A stretch of DNA of 42,200 nt from Sandaracinaceae bacterium. Its GTDB lineage: Bacteria > Myxococcota_A > Polyangia > Polyangiales > Sandaracinaceae. Both the position numbers and the translations under genes were made by a program. The notes below the pieces were generated by a model. It was not told where the DNA came from and searched no databases. It worked only from the letters and a program-made list of their open reading frames with translations. Shown here in pieces: positions 8,668 through 18,000 of the stretch (position 1 is its first letter; every line of letters begins with the position of its first letter). The stretch covers positions 1 through 42,200 of the forward strand of contig JAVJQK010000068.1 of assembly GCA_040218145.1 (NCBI GenBank), in the 5' to 3' direction.

Positions 8668-9365
8668 CGCTGGAGACCCTCACCGTCGGCGACTTGGAGT
8701 TCGAGCTGCGCCGCAGTGCGCGGCGACGCTCGGTCCAGGTGACCGTCGATCGAGGCGGCGAGCTGATCCTCTCCGCGCCCAACGAGTGCTCCGTCGCGAC
8801 GATGGAGGACTTCGTAAAGGCGAAGCGGTTCTGGATCTACACGAAGCTGGCGGAGAAGGAGGCCCTCCACCCGCAGGTGAGCCGCAAGCAGTACGTCAGC
8901 GGCGAGGGCTTTCCCTACCTCGGGCGTAGCTACCGCCTCCTCCTGGTGAACGACCAGAACGTGCCTTTGAAGCTGGAGCGCGGCCGCTTCAAGATGCGCC
9001 GGGCCGATGCGACCCAGGGGCGCGAGCACATGGTCGCGTGGTACCAGGCTCACGCGGCAGCCTGGCTATCCAAGCCCGTAGAACGCCTCAAGGCCCGCGT
9101 CGGTGTCGACCCCAGGGGCGTCGTCGTCCAGGACCTCGGCTACCGCTGGGGCTCCTGCGGCAAGGGCCGCAAGCTCTACTTCCACTGGCGCTCGATCCTG
9201 CTCCCGCCGAGAATCGTCGAGTACATCGTCGTTCACGAGCTGGTCCACCTGCGCGAACCGCACCACACGGCTGAATTCTGGACGCGGGTGGAGCGCGCGA
9301 TGCCCGATTTCGGGCAGCGGAAGCAATGGCTAGCTGAGCACGCCGGAGAGCTCGTTACCGTATGA
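8664..9365 (+). CDS. YgjP-type (DUF45/M48-like) zinc metallopeptidase
   Basis: A 233-aa protein of the YgjP/DUF45 family (SprT-like zinc metallopeptidases). The zinc site is HELVH at residues 191-195 followed by the family-specific downstream HxxxFW element (HHTAEFW). The family motif YRWGSCG lies about 30 residues before it. The N-terminal half (SARRRSVQVTV, LILSAPN) matches the usual beta-rich opening. Start ATG overlaps the previous stop by 4 nt. YgjP genes commonly accompany type I RM operons, but their role there is not established; turnover of an RM component is a guess. The catalytic residues look intact. Confidence 0.92.
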   Translation: MTLETLTVGDLEFELRRSARRRSVQVTVDRGGELILSAPNECSVATMEDFVKAKRFWIYTKLAEKEALHPQVSRKQYVSGEGFPYLGRSYRLLLVNDQNVPLKLERGRFKMRRADATQGREHMVAWYQAHAAAWLSKPVERLKARVGVDPRGVVVQDLGYRWGSCGKGRKLYFHWRSILLPPRIVEYIVVHELVHLREPHHTAEFWTRVERAMPDFGQRKQWLAEHAGELVTV

Positions 9366-9431
9366 GCCGCGTGCCTGAGACTCATGGGGCCTATCAGAAC
9401 CGTCTCGCGAGTCGGCAGGAGCCGTAGAGCG

Positions 9432-10844
9432 ATGCCGACCATCTTCTACTCTTGGCAGACCGACGCCCCCAACAATGTGAATCGCTCGTTCATCGAACAA
9501 GCACTTGAACGAGCCGTCCGAGAGCTCAACGCCGAGATCGTCGAGGCTGAGCGTGACGAGGTCGAATTGACCCAAGACACGCAGGGGGTCCCTGGGACAC
9601 CAGACATCGCGGCGTCGATCCTCGCCAAGATCGAGTCCTGTGCTGTCTTCGTGTGCGACGTGTCGCTGGCGCTGAAGGGTGAGAGGGCGAGAGGAGGGAC
9701 GAGGCTGTGCCCGAACCCGAACGTCATGCTGGAGCTGGGCTACGCCATGAAGACGCGGGGGCAGCATCGGATCCTAATGGTGTGCAACACCGCGTTCGGC
9801 CGCATCGAGGACCTCCCGTTCGACCTACGCGGCAAGCGCCCGGTCCCCTATACCGCCGATGCAACAACGGACCTCCCGGAAAGCAGAAGAGCCCTTGCGA
9901 GGGTCCTGACAAGGCGGATTCAGGAGATCTTCAGTATCGAGGAGCCGGGCGCTCCCGCCTTGAGCCCCGTGGATCTCGCACTCGAGGCGATCGCGTCGCA
10001 GGCGACGAACCGCAAGGCGCTTGTCAGAACGGCGATGGTGGACCTACTTGCTCGTCTGGACGCGCTCAACCTGTCACCCGACAGCACACAAGCCAGCGAG
10101 GACGAACTATATCGGGTCTTGGAGTCATCAAAGGATGTACACGAGCAGTTCTTCGAGCTCGCCCTCCGGATTGAGGAGTACGAGGATCACCAGGCTCTCG
10201 ATGGTGTGATTCAGGGCTTTCAGGAGTTGGCGCAACGCTTCAACGTTCGAAATGGCCACAAGGGCGTGAACCCCGTCGCATGGTTCGAACTCTACTACGC
10301 AACCGGACGGATCTGGCTGCTTCTCGCGACGACCGCTATCTACCGGCGTCAGTCGTGGAGTCTGCTGTCGAGGCTCTTCGGCGCGAGGATTCAGGTTGCC
10401 AACCCGCGTCGCCATCACGCTCCAGGCTGGCACTCAATAATGTACCTAAATGTGCGCAGCGACTATCTCAGCAGGCTTGGACGAGCCCGGGGCCGGACCT
10501 CGCTCTTTGCCGACCTGTTGAAGGCTTGGGCAGATGAGAAGGGGGCCTCACTGCCGTCGATCGGGGAGCTGATCGACACCGACCTGGTCCTCGCGCTATC
10601 GCACCGCGGCGAGTGGATCCGCTGGTGGCCCGAGACCGTTGTCTATGCTGCCCACGCGGACCCACTTCTCGTGCACGCGCTTCAAGACGGCGCGTTCGTG
10701 GCCGAGCTCGTCCAGGCGATGGGGATCAGCGTGGAACAGCTGCGCGCGCACATGAGAGAGCTGAAGGAGCGCATCGCGCGATGGCTTCAGTACGACCCCT
10801 CTGCGCCTCTTCACGCTTTCGATCCGGACCAGATCGGTCGCTGA
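9432..10844 (+). CDS. TIR-like / nucleotide-binding-type defence protein with unknown C-terminus
   Basis: A 470-aa protein. Residues 1-160 match a family common in bacterial defence islands: MPTIFYSWQTDAPNN, NRSFIEQALERAV, GVPGTPDIAASILAKI, FVCDVS and NPNVMLELGYAMK. The hydrophobic strand, SWQ loop and NPNVxxELGYA helix with Glu101 recall the TIR/SEFIR-type flavodoxin-like fold and predicted NAD- or nucleotide-hydrolysing effectors. Residues about 175-470 are mostly helical with no motif recognised. The ATG was chosen because homologous sequence begins there; GGAG lies about 12 nt upstream. The gap to the metallopeptidase gene is 66 nt, so the gene may be transcribed with the RM operon but is not overlapped. 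Effector activity is inferred. Confidence 0.78.
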   Translation: MPTIFYSWQTDAPNNVNRSFIEQALERAVRELNAEIVEAERDEVELTQDTQGVPGTPDIAASILAKIESCAVFVCDVSLALKGERARGGTRLCPNPNVMLELGYAMKTRGQHRILMVCNTAFGRIEDLPFDLRGKRPVPYTADATTDLPESRRALARVLTRRIQEIFSIEEPGAPALSPVDLALEAIASQATNRKALVRTAMVDLLARLDALNLSPDSTQASEDELYRVLESSKDVHEQFFELALRIEEYEDHQALDGVIQGFQELAQRFNVRNGHKGVNPVAWFELYYATGRIWLLLATTAIYRRQSWSLLSRLFGARIQVANPRRHHAPGWHSIMYLNVRSDYLSRLGRARGRTSLFADLLKAWADEKGASLPSIGELIDTDLVLALSHRGEWIRWWPETVVYAAHADPLLVHALQDGAFVAELVQAMGISVEQLRAHMRELKERIARWLQYDPSAPLHAFDPDQIGR

Positions 10845-10859
10845 ACCAGAAGGCTCCCA

Positions 10860-11834
10860 ATGCCCGTCAGGAAGTCCAAATCGAACAACTCGCGCAAGCG
10901 CCAGCCTCGACGGATCACCCACCCTCCGAGGCTCGAAGAACTCCTCGAGGCCGAGCGCCAACTGCTGCGGGCCCGCTTCGGAGCGGCGCGTGCCGCGCTC
11001 TCCAGTCATTCGGGAGAACTCGGGGCAAGCCTGGAATATGAGGCGCTGAGTTTCCTGCGAACATTTCTGCCCCGTGAGTATGGGCTCGGCAGGGGGTTCA
11101 TCGTGTGGCGCGAGAAGTGCCGTGCGGAAGACGCAACCTGGGAATTCGATGAGGAGCCCTACCGCGTGGCCGTGAGCCCCCAGCTCGACATCATCATCTA
11201 CGATGCGGTGCGCGGCGGCTCCGTGGCGGACCTCGGTTCTTCGCAGGTTTTCCCAATTGAGCACGTATTTGGGTACGTGGAGGTGAAAGCCGTCTTTCAG
11301 GATGAACTGGCCCACACCCTCGAAGTATCCCGCCTGCTTCGTGAGCCTAACGTGGGCTTCTACTCCGCGCGACCCGAGGCATTCCGGCCTCTCATGACCC
11401 AGTCGTATTGGGCAGTCGTGGACGCCGATCTCCGGCATGGGCCGCATCGAGCGAACACGATTGTCACGGCTCCGATCGACCGGCCCCGGATCGGGTGCTG
11501 GTTCATCGGCTTCGAGTACGAACGAACACCACCCAAGCGAGGGCGCCGAATGGCCGAGATCAGGAAGTCCTTCGAGTCGTCCTGGAAGCGGGTCAGCTTC
11601 CCTGCGCACCTTCACGGCGTGCTCATCGCCGACGTCCAGACGGAAGCCGGCATGAGTGAGGCCGTTTTCCTCAAGTCGCTACCGGACCATGCCGGGGTGA
11701 GACCGTTCACCAGTGATGTCAACTCGGAAGGCGCAATCGGACGTTTCAAGCGCGATATGCTAACGGACCTTGTCGTATTTCAGCGGGTCCCGGCCGACAT
11801 CGCCGTCAACTACGAAGGCTACTGGGCGAAGTGA
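10860..11834 (+). CDS. DUF6602-type protein with a PD-(D/E)xK-like core
   Basis: A 324-aa protein beginning 15 nt after the TIR-like gene, probably co-transcribed with it. Residues 50-82 (HSGELGASLEYEALSFLRTF, LPREYGLGRGFIV) and SPQLDIIIYD at about 106-115 fit the DUF6602 family. Asp110 in QLDIIIYD and the E-V-K triad in YVEVKAVF (residues 141-143) are arranged like the active site of restriction-endonuclease-like nucleases, with hydrophobic strands on both sides. The N-terminus is very basic (RKSKSNNSRKRQPRR), suiting nucleic-acid binding. It is likely an accessory nuclease of the defence island. The family function is not established and this copy has not been tested. Confidence 0.75.
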   Translation: MPVRKSKSNNSRKRQPRRITHPPRLEELLEAERQLLRARFGAARAALSSHSGELGASLEYEALSFLRTFLPREYGLGRGFIVWREKCRAEDATWEFDEEPYRVAVSPQLDIIIYDAVRGGSVADLGSSQVFPIEHVFGYVEVKAVFQDELAHTLEVSRLLREPNVGFYSARPEAFRPLMTQSYWAVVDADLRHGPHRANTIVTAPIDRPRIGCWFIGFEYERTPPKRGRRMAEIRKSFESSWKRVSFPAHLHGVLIADVQTEAGMSEAVFLKSLPDHAGVRPFTSDVNSEGAIGRFKRDMLTDLVVFQRVPADIAVNYEGYWAK

Positions 11835-12131
11835 GGTAAACGCAAAGGTCGATCCGTCGTCCTTGACCTGCTCGGTCGAGCCGTCCGAGTCCTACCGACC
11901 AACAAGGGGCACAGATGGAGCGAGGTGCGGTACGCGCCCGCCTCGCTGCTCGTGACCGGCGGCCAGCTCTCCAGAATCTCTCCATCCTGGCGGGACACTT
12001 CGGGACGACACGCACCGCCCTGAGACGCTAGAGCGAAGATCAACAAGCATTCTGGGGATGTACAGCTCGCAACCATTTTCCCCCGCGGAGCGTCATTCGC
12101 TCGAGCCGCCCGCTTGCCATGGCCAACGGAC
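11835..12131. other. Intergenic stretch between convergent genes, right edge of the defence island
   Basis: About 300 bp with no convincing gene on either strand. No tRNA-like cloverleaf, attachment-site repeat or transposase remnant was recognised. Short open frames here lack ribosome binding sites and family features. This is where the defence island meets the opposite-strand gene. Confidence 0.5.
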
Positions 12132-12165
12132 GCAGGCCCCACCCAGATCACTGGGCGGGGCCTGC
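12132..12165 (-). terminator. GC-rich terminator-like hairpin after the 268-aa gene
   Basis: Arms 12132-12146 and 12151-12165 (starting GCAGGCCCC and ending GGGGCCTGC) pair over 15 bp with one A-C mismatch and an ATCA tetraloop. It sits 22 bp beyond the stop codon of the - strand gene and between convergent genes, so it could end transcription from both sides. There is no T-run on either strand, so it is not a classic intrinsic terminator. Confidence 0.55.
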
Positions 12166-12187
12166 AGGGGCTCTCTCGGAGAAGAGG

Positions 12188-12994
12188 TCAGCCCTCGACG
12201 GGCACCGGCGCGGGCTCGTCGACGACGGGGGTCGGGGTGTCGACTTCGGGCAGGGGGTTCTCGATGTCGGTCTCGGGCTCGGGCTCATCGCCCGTTCCGT
12301 GGCGGCGGGAGAGGGCCTCGCGGAACGCGTCGATGGGGGCGACGGCGCGGCGGAAGCGGTCCTCGCTCGCCTCGTCGCCGCGGACGAGCTCGCCGGCGAG
12401 GACGCGGGCGTAGTCGGCGATGGCGAGGCTGAGGTCGTCGATGGTCTCGCGCAGGGCGTCGGACTCGGGGTCGTCGGTCGCGTCGTGGCCGATGCCGAGG
12501 GCGCGGCCGTAGGCGTCGTGCGCCTCGCGGAGGAAGGTGAGGAACTCGGGCCGGAGGACGGTCTCGATCTCGGCGGCGTGGCCGTCGCGGTCGATGCGCT
12601 GGAGCAGCACTTCGGTCCGGCCCCACTGCTCGTGAGCGGGGAGGCGAAGGAACTGGGTGCCGTCGGGGAAGAGGATCGGGAGGAGAGCGGCGGCGCGACT
12701 CGCGAGCTCGCTCGGCGTGAGACGGGCGGTGGCCTCGAGCCCGTCGCGGATGGCGATCAGGCCCGTGTCCTCACGGACGTCGGACTCGCGGATCCCCGAC
12801 GGGGTCTCGAGGCTGCGCGCCATGAGGGTGAGGCGAATGTGCTCGGCGCGCTCTCTCACGGAGGCCGCGGCGCGAAGCAGGGCGGGGCTGGCGTCTTCCG
12901 GGGTGATCTCGAGCAGAGCGCGAGCGAGGAAGACGCCCGAGAAGCCGCTGAGGCGGACGGGGCGAAGGTACGGGGACAGGTCTCGGCGATCCAT
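12188..12994 (-). CDS. Unknown 268-aa helical protein with acidic Pro-rich tail
   Basis: No family recognised. The ATG at 12994 (MDRRDLSPYL) is preferred over an upstream ATG at 13123, because AGAAAGGG lies 6 nt before it (13001-13008). The protein is soluble and mostly helical to about residue 235 (ALLRAAASVRERAEHIRLTL, LADYARVLAGEL-type amphipathic segments). It then ends in a Pro/Glu/Asp/Val tail with repeated PxPxV, such as PTPVVDEPAPVPVEG. No signal peptide or membrane segment is present. The 41-bp palindromic array lies just upstream and could control this gene. A role in chromosome organisation, sensing or structure cannot be chosen from sequence alone. Confidence 0.72.
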   Translation of the reverse strand: MDRRDLSPYLRPVRLSGFSGVFLARALLEITPEDASPALLRAAASVRERAEHIRLTLMARSLETPSGIRESDVREDTGLIAIRDGLEATARLTPSELASRAAALLPILFPDGTQFLRLPAHEQWGRTEVLLQRIDRDGHAAEIETVLRPEFLTFLREAHDAYGRALGIGHDATDDPESDALRETIDDLSLAIADYARVLAGELVRGDEASEDRFRRAVAPIDAFREALSRRHGTGDEPEPETDIENPLPEVDTPTPVVDEPAPVPVEG

Positions 12995-13229
12995 GACGGA
13001 CCCTTTCTCTCGGAGGGATCCGACTCGAGCACCGCGCCCGGGGTGGCCCCCCCACAACGCGCTCTCCATCGCGGCGACACACCGCAGGTTTCGTGCTGCG
13101 ACGACTTTTTTCGCCTTGTCCACGTCCGGAGACGCGCGCCGACCGTCTCGGTGGGACTACAGAGTCCGAACCGTCTTCACGGCGCCTCGGACTGGCCGCA
13201 CTGAGCTCGAAGCGAGATCGCAAGCTTCC

Positions 13230-13534
13230 AACTGGGAATTCTCAGCGAGATCGAGAAGGCGAATCAACTGGACTGGGCCCACCCAGTTCAGTTGATTGTG
13301 GTTCTCGAACTGACTGGGAATTCCCAGTCCAGGTGAGAACGTGAATCAAACTGACTGGGATTTCCCAGTCCAGTCGATTTCGATTCTCAGAACGACTGGG
13401 AATTCCCAACCAACTCGAGAACACGAATCAAACTGACTGGGATTTCCCAGCCCAGTCGAGAACGCATATCAATCTGACTGGGCGCAGCCAGTTGCGAGGC
13501 TTCCGATCTCGGTTCGGCTGAGATTTCCCAGTTG
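13230..13534. repeat. Array of about eight 41-bp tandem repeats each centred on an 18-bp palindrome
   Basis: The core GACTGGG or its variant begins at 13230 (variant), 13271, 13312, 13353, 13394, 13435 and 13476, exactly 41 bp apart, with a degenerate eighth unit near 13516. The most perfect unit is GACTGGGAATTCCCAGTC at 13312-13329; others have a TT centre (13353-13370) or decayed right arms (13394, 13435). The stretches between palindromes are also conserved (TCGAGAAC and GAATCAAACT recur), so this is a tandem repeat and not repeat plus unique spacers. It lies between the deacetylase stop and the 268-aa gene. A 41-bp period is close to four helical turns, so all palindromes would face the same side of the DNA. 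Possible roles: operator array, nucleoid-protein site, or structured RNA. Confidence 0.9.
13262..13297. other. Fully paired 16-bp hairpin in unit 2 of the 41-bp array
   Basis: Left arm AATCAACTGGACTGGG pairs with 13282-13297 through 16 bp, including one G-T wobble, around a CCCA loop. It extends the 18-bp palindrome core into the neighbouring repeat sequence. The other units keep a similar outer ACT/AGT pairing interrupted by a bulged C. Confidence 0.8.
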
Positions 13535-13564
13535 TGATGACGTCGGGCACGGATTTGAGAGACC

Positions 13565-14467
13565 TCAACAGCGACTCGTGGAGCGGAGAGCCCCTCCGAG
13601 GGCGCGCGGGAGCGAGAGTGGTTCGTCTCCGACGCGCGCGAGGCCCGGCTCGAGGGTGACGCCGATGGCGTAGCCGGCCGCACGAACCTGCCGAACGAGC
13701 GCGGGATTCCAGCGACCGTCCGGGTACGCGAAGGAGCGCGCATCGACACCGAGCGAGGCGAGCGCGGCGCGAGAGTCGCGAAGCTCATCGGCGACGGCGG
13801 GCTCGGAGAGCAGGGGCAGGAACGGGTGCGAACGGGTGTGGCTGCCGATCGCCCAGCCCGAAGCAACCAGTCGCGCGAGCGCCTCTGGAGTCAGGTACAG
13901 CTGCGCCGACGTGGGTTCGCACGGCGCTCCCACCGCCTCAACGAGCTCTCGCAGCAGGGGCTCGCGCTCGGCTGGGGCTGCCGCGAGGAACGCGCGCCTC
14001 TCGGGCCCGTCGACCAGGCGTGCGTAGTCGCTCGGGACGTCGAGGTCGAATGCCCACGCGCGCGCGCCCGACCCCAGAGCTCCGCGCCGTCGCGTCGCCG
14101 CGTTCAGCACCGCGTACCAGCGATCCGCCGGAAGGACGGCGCCATCGAGGACGTCGGTCGCGATGAACGCCGTGGCCGGGACGCCCAGCTCGGCGAGGAT
14201 CGGCGCCGCGTGCTCGAGCACGTCCATGTAACCGTCGTCGAACGTGAGCCAGCAGGCAGGACGTGCGAACGTGCGCTGACCCGCGAGCCAGGCGATCACA
14301 TCGCCCTCGCCGACCAGGTCGAACTGCGCCGCGAGCGACATCACCTCCGCGCGGAAGCTCACGGTCGAGACGGCAGTACCGCGAACGAAGTACGGACGCC
14401 CGTCGCCGGCGCGCGCCGACTCGGGGAGCACGCGGTGGTAGCAGAGGATGGTGAGCTCGGCGCTCAC
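13565..14467 (-). CDS. Polysaccharide deacetylase (NodB-type, carbohydrate esterase 4)
   Basis: A 300-aa deacetylase expected to remove N- or O-acetyl groups from a glycan. The start is a GTG overlapping the stop of the upstream gene by 4 nt (GTGA), giving [12 protein letters not shown], the usual NodB-domain opening. Motif 1, TFDDGYMD, carries the catalytic Asp and metal-binding Asp. Motif 2, SHTRSHPFL, supplies the two metal-binding His residues. SFAYPDGRW matches motif 3. No signal peptide is evident, so it may act in the cytoplasm on lipid-linked or nucleotide-linked sugars. It is the last gene of an operon with a glycosyltransferase-kinase-methyltransferase fusion and a LOG/SLOG protein, which points to a shared glycan pathway. 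The frame could extend upstream to 14512, but the coupled start is favoured. Confidence 0.9.
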   Translation of the reverse strand: MSAELTILCYHRVLPESARAGDGRPYFVRGTAVSTVSFRAEVMSLAAQFDLVGEGDVIAWLAGQRTFARPACWLTFDDGYMDVLEHAAPILAELGVPATAFIATDVLDGAVLPADRWYAVLNAATRRRGALGSGARAWAFDLDVPSDYARLVDGPERRAFLAAAPAEREPLLRELVEAVGAPCEPTSAQLYLTPEALARLVASGWAIGSHTRSHPFLPLLSEPAVADELRDSRAALASLGVDARSFAYPDGRWNPALVRQVRAAGYAIGVTLEPGLARVGDEPLSLPRALGGALRSTSRC

Positions 14468-15012
14468 GGGAACGTCCGCGCCGGCTTCCGCGGTGCGAGC
14501 ACCAGCTCGCATGCAAGCGCCACCGCCTCGAGCGGATCATGCGGTCCATGCACCCGGTCCTCTCGTCGGTCATCGATCGCCTCGCCCGCGAGACGACGAC
14601 CCCAACCGGCCCCGCTGCCGACGGCGATCACAGGCTTCCCGAGCTGCCAGGCGAGCGCGATCTCGCTCAGGGTGCCGGCGCGGCCGCCCACCACGAACAC
14701 GAGTTCCGCGGTCGCGACGACGACGAGGTTCCGGCCGTGGTTCAGGCCCGTGCAGATCGGGATGTCGACGAACTCGTTCGCGCAGCTCGCGTCGTAGGTC
14801 GGAAGCACGCCGATGACGTCGCCGCTCCGATAGCGTGACGAGCTGCGGGCGCCGCGGGATGCGGCGCGCATCACGCCGCCGAGACCACCGGTCACGATAC
14901 GAAAACCGCTCGTGACGGCCGCCTCGCCCAACGCCGCCGCTACCGCGTCCTCCTCCTCTGTCGCGCGAACGCTTCCGATGATCGCTGCGATACGCCGCGT
15001 ACGCTCCGTCAT
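14464..15012 (-). CDS. LOG/SLOG-fold nucleotide-binding protein (TIGR00725-like)
   Basis: A 182-aa Rossmann-like protein of the LOG/DprA (SLOG) superfamily. It starts [16 protein letters not shown]. The motif [15 protein letters not shown] corresponds to the GGG.GLMG phosphate-binding region of LOG proteins, and [23 protein letters not shown] to the PGG.GT..E motif with its catalytic-type Glu. LOG enzymes cleave nucleoside monophosphates to base and ribose 5-phosphate, whereas other SLOG proteins only bind nucleotides; which applies here is unknown. The ATG overlaps the large fusion gene's stop and the TGA overlaps the deacetylase GTG, so the three genes are tightly coupled. A nucleotide-related ligand in a glycan operon is unusual. 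Confidence 0.85.
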   Translation of the reverse strand: MTERTRRIAAIIGSVRATEEEDAVAAALGEAAVTSGFRIVTGGLGGVMRAASRGARSSSRYRSGDVIGVLPTYDASCANEFVDIPICTGLNHGRNLVVVATAELVFVVGGRAGTLSEIALAWQLGKPVIAVGSGAGWGRRLAGEAIDDRREDRVHGPHDPLEAVALACELVLAPRKPARTFP

Positions 15013-18000
15013 GGCCCCTCCGCTCGGCACCTGAAGATCATGAAGTCGGACGCGGGCTCCATGGTGTCGACGTTCACGCCCGGCGTCTCGTCGATCGACT
15101 CTACGCGCAGCGCCGCCGCACGGAACATCTCCTCGTAGTGCCGCATCGGCCGATGAACCTCGTGGCGCAGGCGCCCGCTCGATCGAACGAGCTTGGTGTA
15201 GGCGAATGACTCCTCGGGTTCCCAGGCCGAGGGGAGGACGCGGTGCTGTAGGGCGGTGTGACAGCCCACGTGACGGGGGTTGCAGACGACCAGGATGGCG
15301 CTGCCGCCCCGGTGGAGCAGGGCTCGCACGTCGTCCAGCACCGAGCGGGCGTCTTCGTCGCCGAGCGTGCAGAGCACGAGACAACACACGACCGCATCGA
15401 ACGCGCTCTGCTCGCGGGAGCGCAGGACCTCGACCTCGCCGCGGGTCAGGAAGCCGGGGCCTGTCGCATCGCGCCAGTGCTCAGCCAGGCTCGCGTCGGG
15501 ATCGTACGCCGTCACGGCGATGCCTTCCTGCGCGAGCCGCGCCGCGAGCCGACCGCGGCCACAACCGTAGTCGAGCAGACGCGCGGGCCGGATCTCGCGC
15601 ACTGCCTGGACGAGCCGGTCGTCGACCAGCGTCTCCTTGCTCGGCGGGTGGAAGGCCGACCAGAACTGAACGAAGCCGGCCAACTCGGGGAGGGCCTCGT
15701 CGTCGATCGACCGACGCATGAGCGTCTTGAGCTCCGGGTTCGCCGAGTGATGCGCGGTCAGGAAGGCGCGGCGCGCCATGCGGCGAAAACCGCGGTCATC
15801 GTACGGCCTGACGTCCGAGCCGTAGTCGACGAGCTTCACGTGGGGGCCCACGACCACGAGGTTGTCGGGATGGATATTCGTGCAGACGACGCCCGCCCGC
15901 CGGCAGTCGTGCAAGAGCGTCAGGAGCCCCGACGCGTAGCCTCCGCGGTAGGGCACAGACGGCTCGTAGTCGTAGGTGAGCACGACGCGCGCGCGGTCCG
16001 CCCGCACTTCTCGCAACGGATAGAGGCTCGTCGCGCCTTCGAACCGTCCCACGAGCGAGTGCAGGAAGGCGAGGCGCTCCTCGTGGTCACGCCCCTTCCA
16101 GTAGTCGATGTACTTGTAGACGGTCCTACCGTCGGTCAGGACGACCGCCTCGGAACCGGTCCCGAGAAGCCTGAGCGCATCGCGGTGTGCGAACGCGCGG
16201 CCGAGCCATGCGCGGGCGTTCTCGATGCGCTGCTCGTCGATCCACGTCACGGGTCCGCTGCGCGTCGCGGATCGCCGCGCCGCGAGCTCTCCCTCGAGCT
16301 CCGCGAGGTACTCCCGGACGACATCGTCGCTGACCACGTTCACGCGCCGTCGAAACTCCGCCAGGCGCTTCACGTCATACTCCGCGCGAAGCACCGCGAG
16401 GAACTCACGCGCAGACGTGACTGCGGCCGCGCACTCGGCGTCGCCAAGCCACCAGTAGCGGTCGGCTCGACTCGGCTCGAAGTAGCCCGAGAGGGCGTGT
16501 GCGAGGCCGGCGGCTCGGTGGAAGCTGAGGGCGAAAGCCGCGGTCCGCTCACGAAGGAACTTGCGGAACTTGCGGATCGTGTAGGTCACATCGCGTTCCG
16601 CGAAGCGAGAGAGATCCGGCACGCCGCCCGCCCCAGCCGCGCGGTGGACCTCGAGCTTCTCGAGGCACAGCGCCTCGAGCGCCGAGTAGAGCGCGAAACC
16701 CTGGATGTCCCGACAGAGCTTGCCGAGGTCGAGACCACCGACGGGCCCGCGGCGGCGATCCTGTCGCACCGCGAAGGGAATCCTGACGACCGTCCGGCCG
16801 GCGACGTAGCGGTTGAGCAGACTCCAGACCATGTCCGAGCGGCGCGTGCTCTGCCCTTCGACCTCCGGCACCGCGTTCGGGAAGTCCCGAAGCGCCTCGG
16901 GGTCGAAGACGAACGCGTTCCCTCCGCGATGCACCGACGGCTTTGCCATGGCAACCGGGTCGACCGCACCGTCGACCAGGAGCGGCCGGAACACCTGCTC
17001 GCCGGCGAGGATGCGCGGAAGCCGGAGCATCGTCGAGATGAAGGCATCCCGCGCCGTCGCCGAGCCGGTCGACGGGGTGATCCAGAACGGCGACTCCAGG
17101 TGGTCGGTCTCGCGCCGCGACAGGTCGTAGTAGTAGTCCTCGCACCGCGCGCGCAGCGCCATGTTCTCGGCGCTTCGGTCGGGGAGCTCGTGGCTGGGCT
17201 CGAGGGCCGCGAGCCATTCGAGGTTGTGGTACGCGTCCACGAGCTGGGTGCGGACGCACGACGCGAACGGCAGGGGCGGCGCGTCGGTGACGGTGCCGAT
17301 CGCGACGTCGACGCGCTGCTCGCGCAGCCGGTCGAGCACGTCGACGACCGCGAGCGGTTCGCTCGCAACGCCACGGCCAGCCCGCCACGCGAGGGTCTCG
17401 AGCTGCATGTCTTCGTCGAGGATCCACACGACGGCCCCCGGCCGCCGCTTCGCGAGGTCGTGGAGATACGCCTGAAGCATCGTCCGAGCGGTGGCGATGC
17501 TCGCGCGCCCGAGGCCGCGGTCGAAAGGCCGACCGAAGTGACCGGCCGCGGCGTCGAACGTCTGCTGCTCGAGCGGCAAGAAGAAGCAGCCGATCCCCGC
17601 GCGTCGCGCGTCTGCAACGACGTCCTCCAGACCGGACGCGGGCGGGCGCGGCCCGTTCTCGAGGAGGACGAGGTCGAGGTTCGCGAGGCGGCGGTCGGTC
17701 GTGAGCCCGGCGAGCTCCTTCGCCAGGGACGCGACCTGCGCCGCGTTCGCCGCCGACGCGATGACACCGACGACCAGGGCAACCCGCGCTGCCGGATCGG
17801 GGGCCACCCACTGTGGGGGCTCGGCCAACGTCGAGCGCTCCAGACCTGGCTCGGACCAACCGAAGAGCCGTTCGGCGCGGTCGGCGAACGCTCGACGCTC
17901 GGCCTCGGTCATCCGGCCCATGTACTTGCGCCAGAACGCCGTGAGCCCAGCGAGCTTCGCGGCGGATCCCTTGGACGACAGGCGAGCGCGCCCGGGCTCG

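Noticed and set aside
11835-12187. tRNA or attachment site at the island edge
   Set aside because: No tRNA-like stem set, no repeat of this region elsewhere in the window and no integrase nearby were seen.
12995-13123. Start of the 268-aa gene at 13123
   Set aside because: The additional 43 residues look random and the ribosome site lies at 13001-13008, just before the ATG at 12994.
13230-13534. CRISPR array
   Set aside because: The interval between palindromes is conserved from unit to unit, spacing is exactly 41 bp with no unique spacers of 25-40 bp, and no cas genes are near.
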